NCBI RefSeq assembly: GCF_023349185.1
Contig: NZ_JAKIKY010000001.1
Span: 186,001 to 250,000 of the forward strand
Length of the DNA stretch: 64,000 nt
Direction of reading: 5' to 3'
From: Shewanella aquimarina
Lineage (GTDB): Bacteria > Pseudomonadota > Gammaproteobacteria > Enterobacterales > Shewanellaceae
Shown here: positions 46,445 to 55,972 of the stretch, piece after piece
Layout of the letters: each line of letters opens with the position of its first letter
Position numbering within the stretch: the stretch's first letter is position 1
The notes under the pieces: generated by a model
Databases searched by the model: none
Seen by the model: the letters and a program-made list of their open reading frames with translations, nothing else
What the model was told of the DNA's origin: nothing
Program-made: the position numbers and the translations under genes

Positions 46445-48556
46445 ATGAACAGACTCAAAGGGACTCAAACACGCGCTTGGCCACTCAGCCTGCTGACCCT
46501 CTCTATCCTCAGCAGCCTTGCATCGGCTCAGGGGTACGATCTGGCGTCGGCCAACCGCAGTCAGGTGAAGATGGACGCCTGGAAATGCCAGCGCTGTGAG
46601 GTCAAAGATGCAACCACAGGTGAGGTAGGCGTCGGCGTCGCCTATAACGACGGCAGTGATAGCCGTTTTGGCAACACCACGGGCTCGGATACCGATGGCG
46701 CCGTGGCGAGCCTGGAGGCAGATCTAACCCACAAGAAGGCCTCTGGCTACCAGACCCAATTTAAGGCAGACCGCCTAGGCTATGACGCTGGCTCTGCTAG
46801 CTTAACGACCGGCCGCAAGGGCCAATACCAGATAGCCGCCAGCTATCGAGGTTTTGCCCACTTCGATAATAATGATGCGCTCAGCCCCTATCGGCTGAAT
46901 GACAGCAGTTGGCAACTCCCCAGCCAATGGCAGAGCGCCGCCACAACCGATCAGATGAGCAGCCTAAACGATAGCCTGATGGCGAGTGAGCTTAAGATCA
47001 CCCGTGACCGCTACCGTCTCGACGCCGCCTATACTGGCAGCTTCTACGAGGCTAGCCTCGGCTACCAACATGAGCAGCGTCAAGGCAATCGCCGTGCCAG
47101 CGCCAATCTGCTCACCAACAGCACCATGCTGGCGGAGCGTGTCGACGACAAGAGCGATCGCATCGAAGGCAAACTCTACTTTCGCGGCGATCAATGGCTG
47201 ACCGGCATAGATGCCGAGCTAAGTCATTACAAGAACGATATCAATGCCCTGCACTGGCAATCGGCGTTCAGCCCCACCTTCGGCGCCGCCTATTATGGCC
47301 AGAGCGCTGTAGCGCCCGATAACAAGGCCTATCGCGTCGCGGCTCACAGCCAATTCTCCGCCCCGGGTCAGCAGGTGCTGATGCATCTAGGTTTTAGCCG
47401 CATGACCCAAGATCAAACCTATCTACCGGCCACCATCAACGGCCCTTCCCCCATGCTGCCGGCAAGTAATCTCGACGGTCAGGTAGATCTATTGGAGATG
47501 AAGCTTAAGTATCTCGGGCGTCTCACCCCAGAGCTCAGCCTCAGGGCCGGCTACGACTATCGCGATCGCGACAACAAGTCTGAGATCTTGAGTTACCCGC
47601 AGATCATTACCGACAGCTACTACAGCGGCGATAAGCTTAATCAGGCCTATGACCGAACCCGTCAACAGGCTAATCTGGGGGCCAAGTATCGCTTTACCCG
47701 CAGCCTCTATCTGGATCTGCAATACCAGTATGAACACAACAACTACAACGCCCTCGACCGCGACAGCCTGCAGACATCAGATGTTACGGCCAAGCTCCAC
47801 TATCGGCTCTCCTCCCAATGGCAAGCCTGGCTCAAGGCCGAGTTTGAGGATCGCGGCGGCAGCGAATATCTGGGCTCGAGAGTCAGCAATCGCCCCAACA
47901 ACCCGCTGTTAAGGCGCAGCTATCTGGCCGATCGTGAGCGCCAGCGTTATGGCCTCTACACCAGTTTTAGCGGCGAGGCACTCAGCGCCACGCTCAACCT
48001 GCATCTGATGCAGGATGACTACACAGACACCCAGATAGGCCTGACTCAGGTCGATAGCCAGGGTTATGATCTCTCCGCCAACTATGCCCTGAATGAGCAG
48101 ATTAACCTGAGCGCCTTCGTCAATCAGGACTGGCGCGACAGCGATCAGGCGGGCAGTAACAACTTCGGTAGTGCCAACTGGTTTGCCACCACCAAGGATA
48201 AGGCGACCCTTATCGGTGCCGGGTTCAATTACGACGCCCTGATGGAGAACCGTCTGCGGCTCGGCCTCAACTACAGCTATAACGACGGCCAGAGTGACAC
48301 AGAGATCAGCCAAGGCCTGCACAGCCCCTATGGCAGCTATTACGCCACCCGGCACAATCTCAACGCCTTCGCCGACTTTAATCTCAGCGAGAGCCTGGGG
48401 CTGCGGCTGGATTGGATCTTCGAGCAATACCAAGACGCCGACTGGGCCAACGACAAGCTGATGCCAGACAGCATCCCCAACGTCTTGACCTTCGGTGACC
48501 TCAGCCATGATTACAACGCCCACTACTTTGGAGTGACCCTGAGTTACCAGCTGTAA
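46445..48556 (+). CDS. mtrE: MtrE, outer-membrane beta-barrel of the MtrDEF conduit
   Basis: A 703-residue MtrB/PioB-family porin with a signal peptide ending ASA (about residue 28). The many alternating strands end in FGVTLSYQL, as an outer-membrane barrel should. Near the mature N-terminus is a CXXC (WKCQRC), a feature also in MtrB at 61568 (WACKRC). The barrel sheaths MtrD so it can contact the surface cytochrome MtrF. It begins 15 bases after mtrD with a gagggag ribosome site. Confidence 0.94.
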   Translation: MNRLKGTQTRAWPLSLLTLSILSSLASAQGYDLASANRSQVKMDAWKCQRCEVKDATTGEVGVGVAYNDGSDSRFGNTTGSDTDGAVASLEADLTHKKASGYQTQFKADRLGYDAGSASLTTGRKGQYQIAASYRGFAHFDNNDALSPYRLNDSSWQLPSQWQSAATTDQMSSLNDSLMASELKITRDRYRLDAAYTGSFYEASLGYQHEQRQGNRRASANLLTNSTMLAERVDDKSDRIEGKLYFRGDQWLTGIDAELSHYKNDINALHWQSAFSPTFGAAYYGQSAVAPDNKAYRVAAHSQFSAPGQQVLMHLGFSRMTQDQTYLPATINGPSPMLPASNLDGQVDLLEMKLKYLGRLTPELSLRAGYDYRDRDNKSEILSYPQIITDSYYSGDKLNQAYDRTRQQANLGAKYRFTRSLYLDLQYQYEHNNYNALDRDSLQTSDVTAKLHYRLSSQWQAWLKAEFEDRGGSEYLGSRVSNRPNNPLLRRSYLADRERQRYGLYTSFSGEALSATLNLHLMQDDYTDTQIGLTQVDSQGYDLSANYALNEQINLSAFVNQDWRDSDQAGSNNFGSANWFATTKDKATLIGAGFNYDALMENRLRLGLNYSYNDGQSDTEISQGLHSPYGSYYATRHNLNAFADFNLSESLGLRLDWIFEQYQDADWANDKLMPDSIPNVLTFGDLSHDYNAHYFGVTLSYQL

Positions 48557-48584
48557 CTCAGCCGCCCCCTATGCCAAGGAAGCG

Positions 48585-50504
48585 ATGATGAAGATGAACA
48601 AAACTTTCCATTATGCCGCCCTGTTTGGGCTAGTTTCGTTACTCTCCGCCTGTGGCGGCGACGATGGTAAACCCGGTAATCCTGGCGAGCCCGGCGGCCC
48701 ACCAGCCATGGTGATCGACTCCTTAGTGGTCAGCTTCGATCCCGTGCAGATGCAATCAGGCGTCGCCACGGTGAACTACCGTGTCACCAATCAGGATGAC
48801 GAACCTGTAGTGGGGATCCCAAGCGCCACCTTTATTGCCGCTCAGCTGCTGCCTCAGGGTTACACCAATGCGGGCAACGCCTCCCAGTGGCAATACTTCA
48901 CCTCGGAGAGCTGCAACGACAGCTGCCCAGGAGAGTATGTGGATCATAAGAATGGCCGCTACAGCTACACCTTTAGCGCAGGTTTCGATGGCTTAAACGA
49001 TGTCGGCTATCAGGCCGGCGCCACCCAGCGCATAGTGGTTAAGCTGGGGGGCGACAGCCTGGCCGATGGCACTGCCTTGCCCGTCACCAACCAGCACTTC
49101 GACTGGCAGGCCGACAAAGACGGCACCAGCAGCGATCAGGTATACACCCGTAACCTGATCAAGATAGAGACCTGCAACAGCTGTCACAGCGATCTGGCCT
49201 TTCATCGCGGCAACTACAACCAAATTGAGACCTGTGTAACCTGTCACAATGCCGATCGCGTCAGCAATCCAGATAACATCTTTCCGCAGATGATCCACGG
49301 CAAACACCTGACCGGCTTCCCCGGCTCACTGGCCAACTGCCAGACCTGTCACGCCGAGGATGACACCCTGAGCGAGCAGATGAACTGGGCACGGGTGCCC
49401 ACCATGGAAGCCTGTGGTGCCTGCCATACCTATATCGACTTCAAGAAGGGTGAAGGCCATCCGGCGCAGCTCAACAACGCCAACTGCGTCGCCTGTCACA
49501 ACCCAGATTGGACAGCCAGCGTCCACAACGACGGCGGCAACGCCCAGGCATTGGCACAGTTCAAACCTGTGATCACCAAAGCCATGCGCAGCGGCGATAC
49601 CGTCTCCTTCACCCTAACACTGGAAAATTCCGCGACGGGTCAGCCTTACACGGCCAGCGCCGACCAACTCGATTTCGTCTCGGATCTTCGCGTCTACGCC
49701 AACTGGGGCACCAGCTTCGACTACGCCACCCGCTCGGCGCGCTCCATACGAGTGCATGAAACCACGCCCGTCTCTGGCAGCAACGGCAGCTTCGACTATC
49801 AGATAGCCGGGCTGACCGTGCCTGCCGGTAGTGAGATGGATAAAGGCACCTTGGCGATTCAGGGCAAAGTCTGCGCCGCCAATGGCGTGCTGGGCGCCTG
49901 CAGTGATGAGGCCAACAGCGAAGTGGTGATCAAATCCAGCCATCGTTTCTTCGCCACAGACGCACTGAGCGATAGCGGCCGCCGCGTCGTGGTCAGCAAC
50001 GACACCTGCGGCAGTTGCCATGGGGATCAGCAGCTGAACTTCCACGGTTCCCGCAACGATCTCGAAGGCCAGTGCCAATTGTGTCACAACCCCAACATGC
50101 AGGCCGATGCCGCGGATAACCCGTCCCTCACCACGGCGGACTTCAAGCACCTTATCCACGGCATTCACAGCGGCCAACGCGCCGGGTTCGAAGGGATCAA
50201 CTACCCGGGCAACATAGGTAACTGCGCCCAGTGTCACGCCGACAGAGATGGCGTACTCTCGGTCGCCCTACCGCTGGATCCCGGCGTGCAACCGCTGACC
50301 ATCGACGATGGCAGCTACACCAGCCCGACGGCGGCTATCTGTAGCGATTGTCACAGCAGCGAGACCAACAAGAACCATATGATCCAGCAAGGCGCGGTGT
50401 TCAGCGGCACGCTGTCCGATGCCACGGCGGGCACTGAAAGCTGCACCACCTGTCACCGACAAGGCGCCGATGCCGATGTGCTGAGCGTGCATCCCATCAA
50501 ATAA
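48585..50504 (+). CDS. mtrF: MtrF, surface decaheme lipoprotein
   Basis: A 639-residue lipoprotein: lipobox LLSAC, then a glycine-rich spacer (GGDDGKPGNPGEPGGP) and ten CXXCH motifs in two groups of five (CNSCH, CVTCH, CQTCH, CGACH, CVACH; CGSCH, CQLCH, CAQCH, CSDCH, CTTCH) separated by beta domains. This is the four-domain OmcA/MtrC-family layout. It ends the MtrDEF conduit at the cell surface, facing extracellular acceptors. A hairpin lies in the gap before omcA. Confidence 0.93.
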   Translation: MMKMNKTFHYAALFGLVSLLSACGGDDGKPGNPGEPGGPPAMVIDSLVVSFDPVQMQSGVATVNYRVTNQDDEPVVGIPSATFIAAQLLPQGYTNAGNASQWQYFTSESCNDSCPGEYVDHKNGRYSYTFSAGFDGLNDVGYQAGATQRIVVKLGGDSLADGTALPVTNQHFDWQADKDGTSSDQVYTRNLIKIETCNSCHSDLAFHRGNYNQIETCVTCHNADRVSNPDNIFPQMIHGKHLTGFPGSLANCQTCHAEDDTLSEQMNWARVPTMEACGACHTYIDFKKGEGHPAQLNNANCVACHNPDWTASVHNDGGNAQALAQFKPVITKAMRSGDTVSFTLTLENSATGQPYTASADQLDFVSDLRVYANWGTSFDYATRSARSIRVHETTPVSGSNGSFDYQIAGLTVPAGSEMDKGTLAIQGKVCAANGVLGACSDEANSEVVIKSSHRFFATDALSDSGRRVVVSNDTCGSCHGDQQLNFHGSRNDLEGQCQLCHNPNMQADAADNPSLTTADFKHLIHGIHSGQRAGFEGINYPGNIGNCAQCHADRDGVLSVALPLDPGVQPLTIDDGSYTSPTAAICSDCHSSETNKNHMIQQGAVFSGTLSDATAGTESCTTCHRQGADADVLSVHPIK

Positions 50505-50513
50505 ACCGGACAA

Positions 50514-50533
50514 GGCGCCAGCTCACTGGCGCC
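50514..50533 (+). other. Perfect stem-loop between mtrF and omcA
   Basis: GGCGCCAG-CTCA-CTGGCGCC, an 8-bp perfect stem ten bases after the mtrF stop, with no U-run. It is more likely an mRNA-stability or processing element than a terminator. Confidence 0.6.
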
Positions 50534-50576
50534 GATTCGACAACGCATTGAGAGATTGACTGAAATGGAAGGCACT

Positions 50577-52727
50577 ATGATGGAAATAAAGAAGAAGGTG
50601 AATCAATGGAGCCTCATCGCCCTGAGTTGCAGCGCGCTACTACTGGGCTGTGGTAGCGATGGCAAAGATGGTGAAGATGGCCCCGACGGCGTCATAGGCG
50701 TTAGCATCGCCGACACACCAACGGTAATGGCCCAGTTTACCCAGGCATCGATAGAAGATGGCGAGGTCAGTGCGACCTTTAAGCTTGAGAATGCCAACGG
50801 CGTGGCCGTTCTCGGCCTAACCAAAGACTTTGATCTCAGGTTCGGTATCGCCCAGCTGGCCCAGGTCACAGAGACCATAGATGGCCAACCTTTCGGTCGC
50901 GGCTACCAGTGGCAGGCCTACATCAATACCCTCAGGCAACCCGGTTCGCTGCCAGATGGTGCCGAAGGGCTTAACCCCTCCCCCCAATTTCAAGCCGGTG
51001 TCGAGGCGGCCAGCGCCTGCACAGACTGCCTGACGGATAATCTCGATGGCAGCTACACCTACAGGTTTCAGCAAAATGTTGCCAATGTCACCGAGCCTTT
51101 GGCCATCACCTACAATGGCGAAAACACCCACAGGGTCACCCTGGAATTGAAACTGCCTCAGGCGACCGCCAATGCCCACCATGACTGGCAGCCCTCATCG
51201 GGAGCGACAGACGGGATTCAAACCCGCAATGTGGTAAGCAAGCAGACCTGTCTCAACTGTCACCAGGAGGAGAGCCTGGCCCTGCACGGCGGCCGTCGTA
51301 TCGCCCTGGAAAACTGCGCCAGCTGTCATACCGCGACCTCAGGCGATCCCGAGAGCGGCAACAGCATAGAGTTTCCCTATATGATCCATGCCATCCACAA
51401 GGGCCAGGACAGGGTCACCAGCACGCCCGAAGGTTATGTGCCAGCCCCCTATAAGATAGTGGGTTATGGTGGCAGCCTACATGACTATGGCAAGGTGATG
51501 TTCCCACAAAAACCGGCGGCCAACTGCGCGGCCTGCCACAAAGAGGGTGACGATGCGCCAAGTGATGCCGCCCTGTTTAAGGCCGATAACTCCAGCGTCG
51601 CCTGCATCGGCTGTCATACCGAGAAACCCTCGCAGAACCATTCCAACACCAACTGTATCGCCTGCCACAACGCAACAGGTACCTATCCGGGGACGGGCAA
51701 CGGCGAGAAACGCCATGGCGACGTGCTTAAGGCCTATTCACTGGCCCAGGCGATGAGCGTCAGCTTTAGCAACATAGGCCTGGATGGCGACGGCAAGCTG
51801 AAATTTGATCTTCAGGTAACCGATACCGCCGGCAACCCGGTTGCCAGCGAATTTATCGAACTGAGCACCCGCGTAGTGGTGGCCTGGGATGTGGACAAGG
51901 ACTACCCTGTCTACGGTGATGCCTCTTATAGCAATCGTCGATTCAGACTGTCACAAGGCAGCTATGACGAGGCCAGCAAGACCTTCACCATAGTGGCCAG
52001 CAGCTTCGATATGCCAATGGATGCAGCGGGCAAGACCTTCGAACTCTGGTCGGCCATCGAAGTCTGTTTCAACAACGGCGGCTATGGCGTGGCAGAGGTG
52101 GTGATGACCGCCTGTAGCGAGGATACCCGTTCGGTGGCGGTTAAAGAGGCGCCCTATCGCTTCGTCTGGTCCGGCACCGGAGTCGTCGAAGATGGCCAGG
52201 TCGCGATGCGCCGCGCCATCGTCGATACCAGCAAGTGTCAGACCTGCCACAATCAAGAAAATCACCATTACAACAATGGCTATAACTGCCAGACCTGTCA
52301 TACCTCGGATAAGACCACCCGCGGCGATGACAACTACCCTGGCGGGCGGAAACCTACCAGCTTCGCCTTTAAGGCGCACGAGGCCGAGGGGCACTACCTC
52401 AAGTATGCCGGCGTACAGTCGGGCACAGTACTTAAGACCGACTGCCTCACCTGTCATACGCAAGACGGCTTTACCCTTGGCCGAGCCAGTGACCGTGTCT
52501 GGCGCTATGGTGATACCACCACGGGGGCCGACATCTGGGTCTCATCCGATGCAGGCGCCTGCCTGAGCTGTCACCAGAAGTACCTGAAAGACTCAGGCTC
52601 GGCCCATATTCAGGCCAACGGCGGCATTCTGGATGGTATGGACGCGGCAGATGTACGCACGCGGGCGGCAGAGACCTGCGCCACCTGTCATACGCCGGCT
52701 CAGCTGTTAGGCATTCATCAGCCCTAA
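50577..52727 (+). CDS. omcA: OmcA, surface decaheme cytochrome lipoprotein
   Basis: A 716-residue lipoprotein (lipobox LLGC, then GSDGKDGEDGPDG) with ten CXXCH motifs in two pentaheme groups (CLNCH, CASCH, CAACH, CIGCH, CIACH; CQTCH, CQTCH, CLTCH, CLSCH, CATCH). Long stretches agree with the known OmcA of Shewanella oneidensis as I remember it (VLGLTKDxDLRFGIAQL, SIEF.YMIHAIHKG, HEAEGHYLKYAGVQSGTVL). It reduces metals and flavins at the cell surface with MtrC. I take ATG 50577; an upstream in-frame start at 50556 is unlikely. A strong terminator follows. Confidence 0.94.
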   Translation: MMEIKKKVNQWSLIALSCSALLLGCGSDGKDGEDGPDGVIGVSIADTPTVMAQFTQASIEDGEVSATFKLENANGVAVLGLTKDFDLRFGIAQLAQVTETIDGQPFGRGYQWQAYINTLRQPGSLPDGAEGLNPSPQFQAGVEAASACTDCLTDNLDGSYTYRFQQNVANVTEPLAITYNGENTHRVTLELKLPQATANAHHDWQPSSGATDGIQTRNVVSKQTCLNCHQEESLALHGGRRIALENCASCHTATSGDPESGNSIEFPYMIHAIHKGQDRVTSTPEGYVPAPYKIVGYGGSLHDYGKVMFPQKPAANCAACHKEGDDAPSDAALFKADNSSVACIGCHTEKPSQNHSNTNCIACHNATGTYPGTGNGEKRHGDVLKAYSLAQAMSVSFSNIGLDGDGKLKFDLQVTDTAGNPVASEFIELSTRVVVAWDVDKDYPVYGDASYSNRRFRLSQGSYDEASKTFTIVASSFDMPMDAAGKTFELWSAIEVCFNNGGYGVAEVVMTACSEDTRSVAVKEAPYRFVWSGTGVVEDGQVAMRRAIVDTSKCQTCHNQENHHYNNGYNCQTCHTSDKTTRGDDNYPGGRKPTSFAFKAHEAEGHYLKYAGVQSGTVLKTDCLTCHTQDGFTLGRASDRVWRYGDTTTGADIWVSSDAGACLSCHQKYLKDSGSAHIQANGGILDGMDAADVRTRAAETCATCHTPAQLLGIHQP

Positions 52728-52783
52728 CCTGGCTCAGTTGAGCAGCCAACCAGTGACTCCCAAAGTGGAGCGCTAATAAAAAA

Positions 52784-52808
52784 AGGAGGCCCTGGCCTCC
52801 TTTTTTTA
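52784..52808 (+). terminator. Terminator of mtrDEF-omcA
   Basis: AGGAGGCC-CT-GGCCTCCT followed by TTTTTTT, preceded by A7; 57 bases after omcA. Confidence 0.93.
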
Positions 52809-53244
52809 TCGCGGTAACGTCATTTCACCGTTAGATTCACATTCGGCTAACTTCCCCCGTACATACAAGGGGAGCTAACAGGCGAAATAGTGTACTTCTC
52901 CAGCATCGACACTTGCGTTAGATCAAAGCTGAGATAAAAAAACTTAGCCGCCTTAAGCTTTATTTAAGAAATAAAGCATTTTTACGCCCCCCTTTTAAAA
53001 CCCACACCAGGATTGAGCTTTAACCAATTGAAAATAATATTATTTAACAAGTTTATCAATTTGCTCCAGGCTTAATGGATCCGCTTCACGTTTGCGCCAA
53101 ACGAGCCAATGCGCCTACCACCTTTTGAATAAGATGACGATTAAGGTGTCGCCAAGTCATTGAGGCAATAGCAATAACGAAGCCCACCTTATTCATACCA
53201 AAAAAGAAAAATTGAGATCACTCTCATTCTCATGCAGGGGAAAA
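52809..53244. promoter_or_regulatory. Upstream region of the first extra decaheme gene
   Basis: About 435 bases with no gene. It includes TTGCGTTAGATCAA (52913-52926), a partial match to the FNR/EtrA pattern TTGAT-N4-ATCAA, and AT-rich sequence near 53020-53050. The leader TGCAGGGGAAAA precedes the start codon. Confidence 0.4.
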
Positions 53245-55518
53245 ATGATGAAACGGTATTCAATCAGTACCGCAGTCAAAGCAGCATTCGGTGTCGGAGC
53301 CTTGTCTCTGGCACTGGTCGGCTGTAATGGCAGCGATGGAAAAGATGGTGAAGATGGCAAGCCTGGTGAAATCGCAGTCGATATCAACAGTGCAACTGCG
53401 GTCCAAACCAAGATAGAAAGCGCCAGCTATGACGAGGCGGCGAAAACATTAAGCTTCGAGTTTAGCCTGACCAATCCTAATGGCGTCGCCGTCACCGGAT
53501 TAGCGGCGCTCACCGACCCACTACGCATCGCCTTCGGTCGTATGGGCACACGTAGCGAGGCCTTCACACCCTACACCCTAGAAGATGGCACTCAGGTCAC
53601 TAATCGCGCCGATGGCGACGAGGAGATCTGGCTCTCTTATCGCAACGCCAGCAAGAATGGCGTACCTATGACAGGCACCAACAACTGGCGCCCTAATCGT
53701 GACTGCCCTGAAGGCGAAACCTGCCTTACCTACCTGGGTGAAGGCCGTTACAAGGTGACGGCGCCAGAGATCATCGACACCAATGGCCTGGACTACGACT
53801 ATGACGCCAATCAGATCAATGGCATCTACCTAATCACCTATGGCGTGGGTCAAAACAAGCTTAAGAATGTCGAAGCCTACTACTGGGATCCTTTGACACT
53901 GCAGTCGGTGGCCTCGCCTAAGAAGGTGTTAGAGATGGACACCTGTACCAACTGTCACGTGGGTCAGGATCATATCCGTCACGGCAATTATGGTAACACC
54001 GCCGATGGTTGTGGTTTCTGTCACACCGACTACACCCTATACAGCGGCTCGGGCATCGATGGTGAAGGCAATACCGTCGAGTTCCACTTCGACGGCTCCA
54101 TCAAAGGGCTGGTTCATGGAGTGCATACAGGTATCACCGAAAAGGATCGCCGCGAACTGGCGAAATTCAACTCGGTTATCGCCAACGCCAACAACCCAGC
54201 CTTTGTCCATGAATTTGACGGCGCCGCGCTCGATAGCGAAGGCAAGCCAAAAGCCGAGCTTAACTTCCCAGCATCGACTGCCAACTGTCAGAGCTGTCAC
54301 GTGAGCTATACCACCACAGAAGAGACCCTACCCGAAGGGCTGACGCCCCATGCCCTGGCCTGGTTTGGCGATAAAGACGTGACCAGCTGTCAAAGCTGTC
54401 ACGGCGAATATCATAAGGGCAGCAGCCTGGTGGCACCGGGGGAAGAAGGCGCGACACTGGTGGGCTGTGTCACCTGTCACACCAGCCAGGACGGTAACAC
54501 CCGCGGCGGAGCCTTCCGCCACTTCGCAGGCCATGAGCAACAAAGCTATGAAGCGGCATCACAGGCCGGTGTCTTGGTCGATGCCAGCTACAGCCAGATA
54601 GCTTGGGATGAAACCAGCGCGACCTTGAGTTTTACCCTAAACCTGACTAAGGGTGAAGAGGCTGTAACGGGCGCCCATGTGCCTCGAGTCAGCGTATATG
54701 TTAACGCCGTCGATGCGGTCAAGCCTGACGCCTTCCTGGCGGCGCGCACCAGCGGTAGCGCCAGCGCTAACCCCGATGGCAGCTTTACGGTGACCGTCGA
54801 TGCCTCAACCCCTAACTATGGCTTACCTGCATTGGCAGAGGTTCTCGCCAATGGCGCCGATCTGGCGATCACCTCAAGCTTTAGCACCTGCTTTGCGAAC
54901 AAATCATCGACCTTGGTTGAACTTGACGGCGAAGGTAACTGCAGCGGCGTGTTAAGTGCCAACGCGGCCAAGACAGAGTTCGTTAAACTTGACGGCACAC
55001 CAGGCGCAGTTCGCACCAGCGCCGTGGATTATGACAACTGCGCAAGCTGTCACAACAACGACATGGTGGCCCGTAAAGGCGCGTCTCACTACCGTAACGC
55101 CGACCTACACACCTGTGCTCAGTGTCACGAAGCCGGTGACTACAACAGCTTGGTGGTGCGCGTTCACGGCACCTTCGGCAAGGCCCATGGTCGCGCCGAT
55201 GTGCATCAACTGGTTAGCAGTGCAAACTGCTCGGCCTGTCACAGCGATCTCGACTTCGGCCTGGAGAATGCACGCTCAACCCCGATGCGCTGGAACAGAA
55301 AAGATGAGACCTATTCTAGCCCGCAGGCAGGTGTGTGTGCTTCTTGTCACGTCTCATCCAGCTATGAGATCGGCGGCGGAAAAGAGGCGGCTAAATCACA
55401 CATAGAGAGTATGGGTGGCGTCGTCGCCGGCAGCTATGATGCCGCCATGCTACACAGCGAGTCTTGCCTCACCTGTCACAGCGCAGAGAAGGTGGCCGAG
55501 CTGCACAAGCAGAAGTAA
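53245..55518 (+). CDS. Additional OmcA/MtrC-family decaheme surface lipoprotein (1)
   Basis: A 757-residue lipoprotein starting MMKRYSISTAVKAAFGVGALSLALVGCNG, lipobox at LVGC, spacer GSDGKDGEDGKPGE. Ten CXXCH: CTNCH, CGFCH, CQSCH, CQSCH, CVTCH; CASCH, CAQCH, CSACH, CASCH, CLTCH. The OmcA-like two-pentaheme plan is kept. It is closest in this window to the gene at 55973, sharing EFDGSIKG-type, CHTDY and NGIYL segments. Neither MtrC nor OmcA itself. Single gene: a palindrome at 55548-55573 closes it. Likely a further surface electron donor, with acceptor unknown. Confidence 0.9.
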   Translation: MMKRYSISTAVKAAFGVGALSLALVGCNGSDGKDGEDGKPGEIAVDINSATAVQTKIESASYDEAAKTLSFEFSLTNPNGVAVTGLAALTDPLRIAFGRMGTRSEAFTPYTLEDGTQVTNRADGDEEIWLSYRNASKNGVPMTGTNNWRPNRDCPEGETCLTYLGEGRYKVTAPEIIDTNGLDYDYDANQINGIYLITYGVGQNKLKNVEAYYWDPLTLQSVASPKKVLEMDTCTNCHVGQDHIRHGNYGNTADGCGFCHTDYTLYSGSGIDGEGNTVEFHFDGSIKGLVHGVHTGITEKDRRELAKFNSVIANANNPAFVHEFDGAALDSEGKPKAELNFPASTANCQSCHVSYTTTEETLPEGLTPHALAWFGDKDVTSCQSCHGEYHKGSSLVAPGEEGATLVGCVTCHTSQDGNTRGGAFRHFAGHEQQSYEAASQAGVLVDASYSQIAWDETSATLSFTLNLTKGEEAVTGAHVPRVSVYVNAVDAVKPDAFLAARTSGSASANPDGSFTVTVDASTPNYGLPALAEVLANGADLAITSSFSTCFANKSSTLVELDGEGNCSGVLSANAAKTEFVKLDGTPGAVRTSAVDYDNCASCHNNDMVARKGASHYRNADLHTCAQCHEAGDYNSLVVRVHGTFGKAHGRADVHQLVSSANCSACHSDLDFGLENARSTPMRWNRKDETYSSPQAGVCASCHVSSSYEIGGGKEAAKSHIESMGGVVAGSYDAAMLHSESCLTCHSAEKVAELHKQK

Positions 55519-55547
55519 AACAGACAAGACTGTTTTAGATATCGACA

Positions 55548-55573
55548 AGCGTGGCAGGCTAGCCTGCCACGCT
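55548..55573 (+). terminator. Palindrome / terminator after the first extra decaheme gene
   Basis: AGCGTGGCAGGCT followed directly by its reverse complement AGCCTGCCACGCT (26-bp perfect palindrome), then ATTTCC. A smaller AAAACAG/CTGTTTT hairpin lies at 55517-55537. The weak U-run makes terminator function probable rather than sure. Confidence 0.6.
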
Positions 55574-55972
55574 ATTTCCATCTCACCCCACATGCCAATG
55601 GCAAGAAGCGACTGGCAACGCAAGCCCCCGGACACGAGCTAGGTGCTTACCACCAAAGGAGTCGCCATATTCATCTACAACCGATTAACAAGAATCGATT
55701 TAACTGGCTGACTTTCTTGAATGAAATAAAAATTTCACCAAAAATGCACTTTTTCAACTACCCCTAAAGAAATAGTCAGATCTCAATCACATAAGCGGAC
55801 TGAAACACCTGCTAAAAAGTTGCCATTTCGATAGCCTTAGAGTTGGAAATTAATTCCACACACTAAGCGGGTGCTCTCAACGATAAAAACAACTACTGTT
55901 CTCAATCTTGGTATTTGTTTCTGTTGAAGAACAATCAATTAGTGATGATTAAAACTATTGCAGGGAATAATC
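55574..55972. promoter_or_regulatory. Upstream region of the second extra decaheme gene
   Basis: About 400 bases, no gene. Contains the CRP-like site at 55776-55791 and an AT-rich promoter area. The leader TTGCAGGGAATAATC precedes the start. Confidence 0.5.
55776..55791. promoter_or_regulatory. CRP-like site upstream of the second extra decaheme gene
   Basis: TCAGA-TCTCAA-TCACA. The surrounding bases (CCCCTAAAGAAATAG...AGATCT...TCACA) resemble the block at 58322-58352 upstream of mtrC, suggesting a shared control element. Confidence 0.5.
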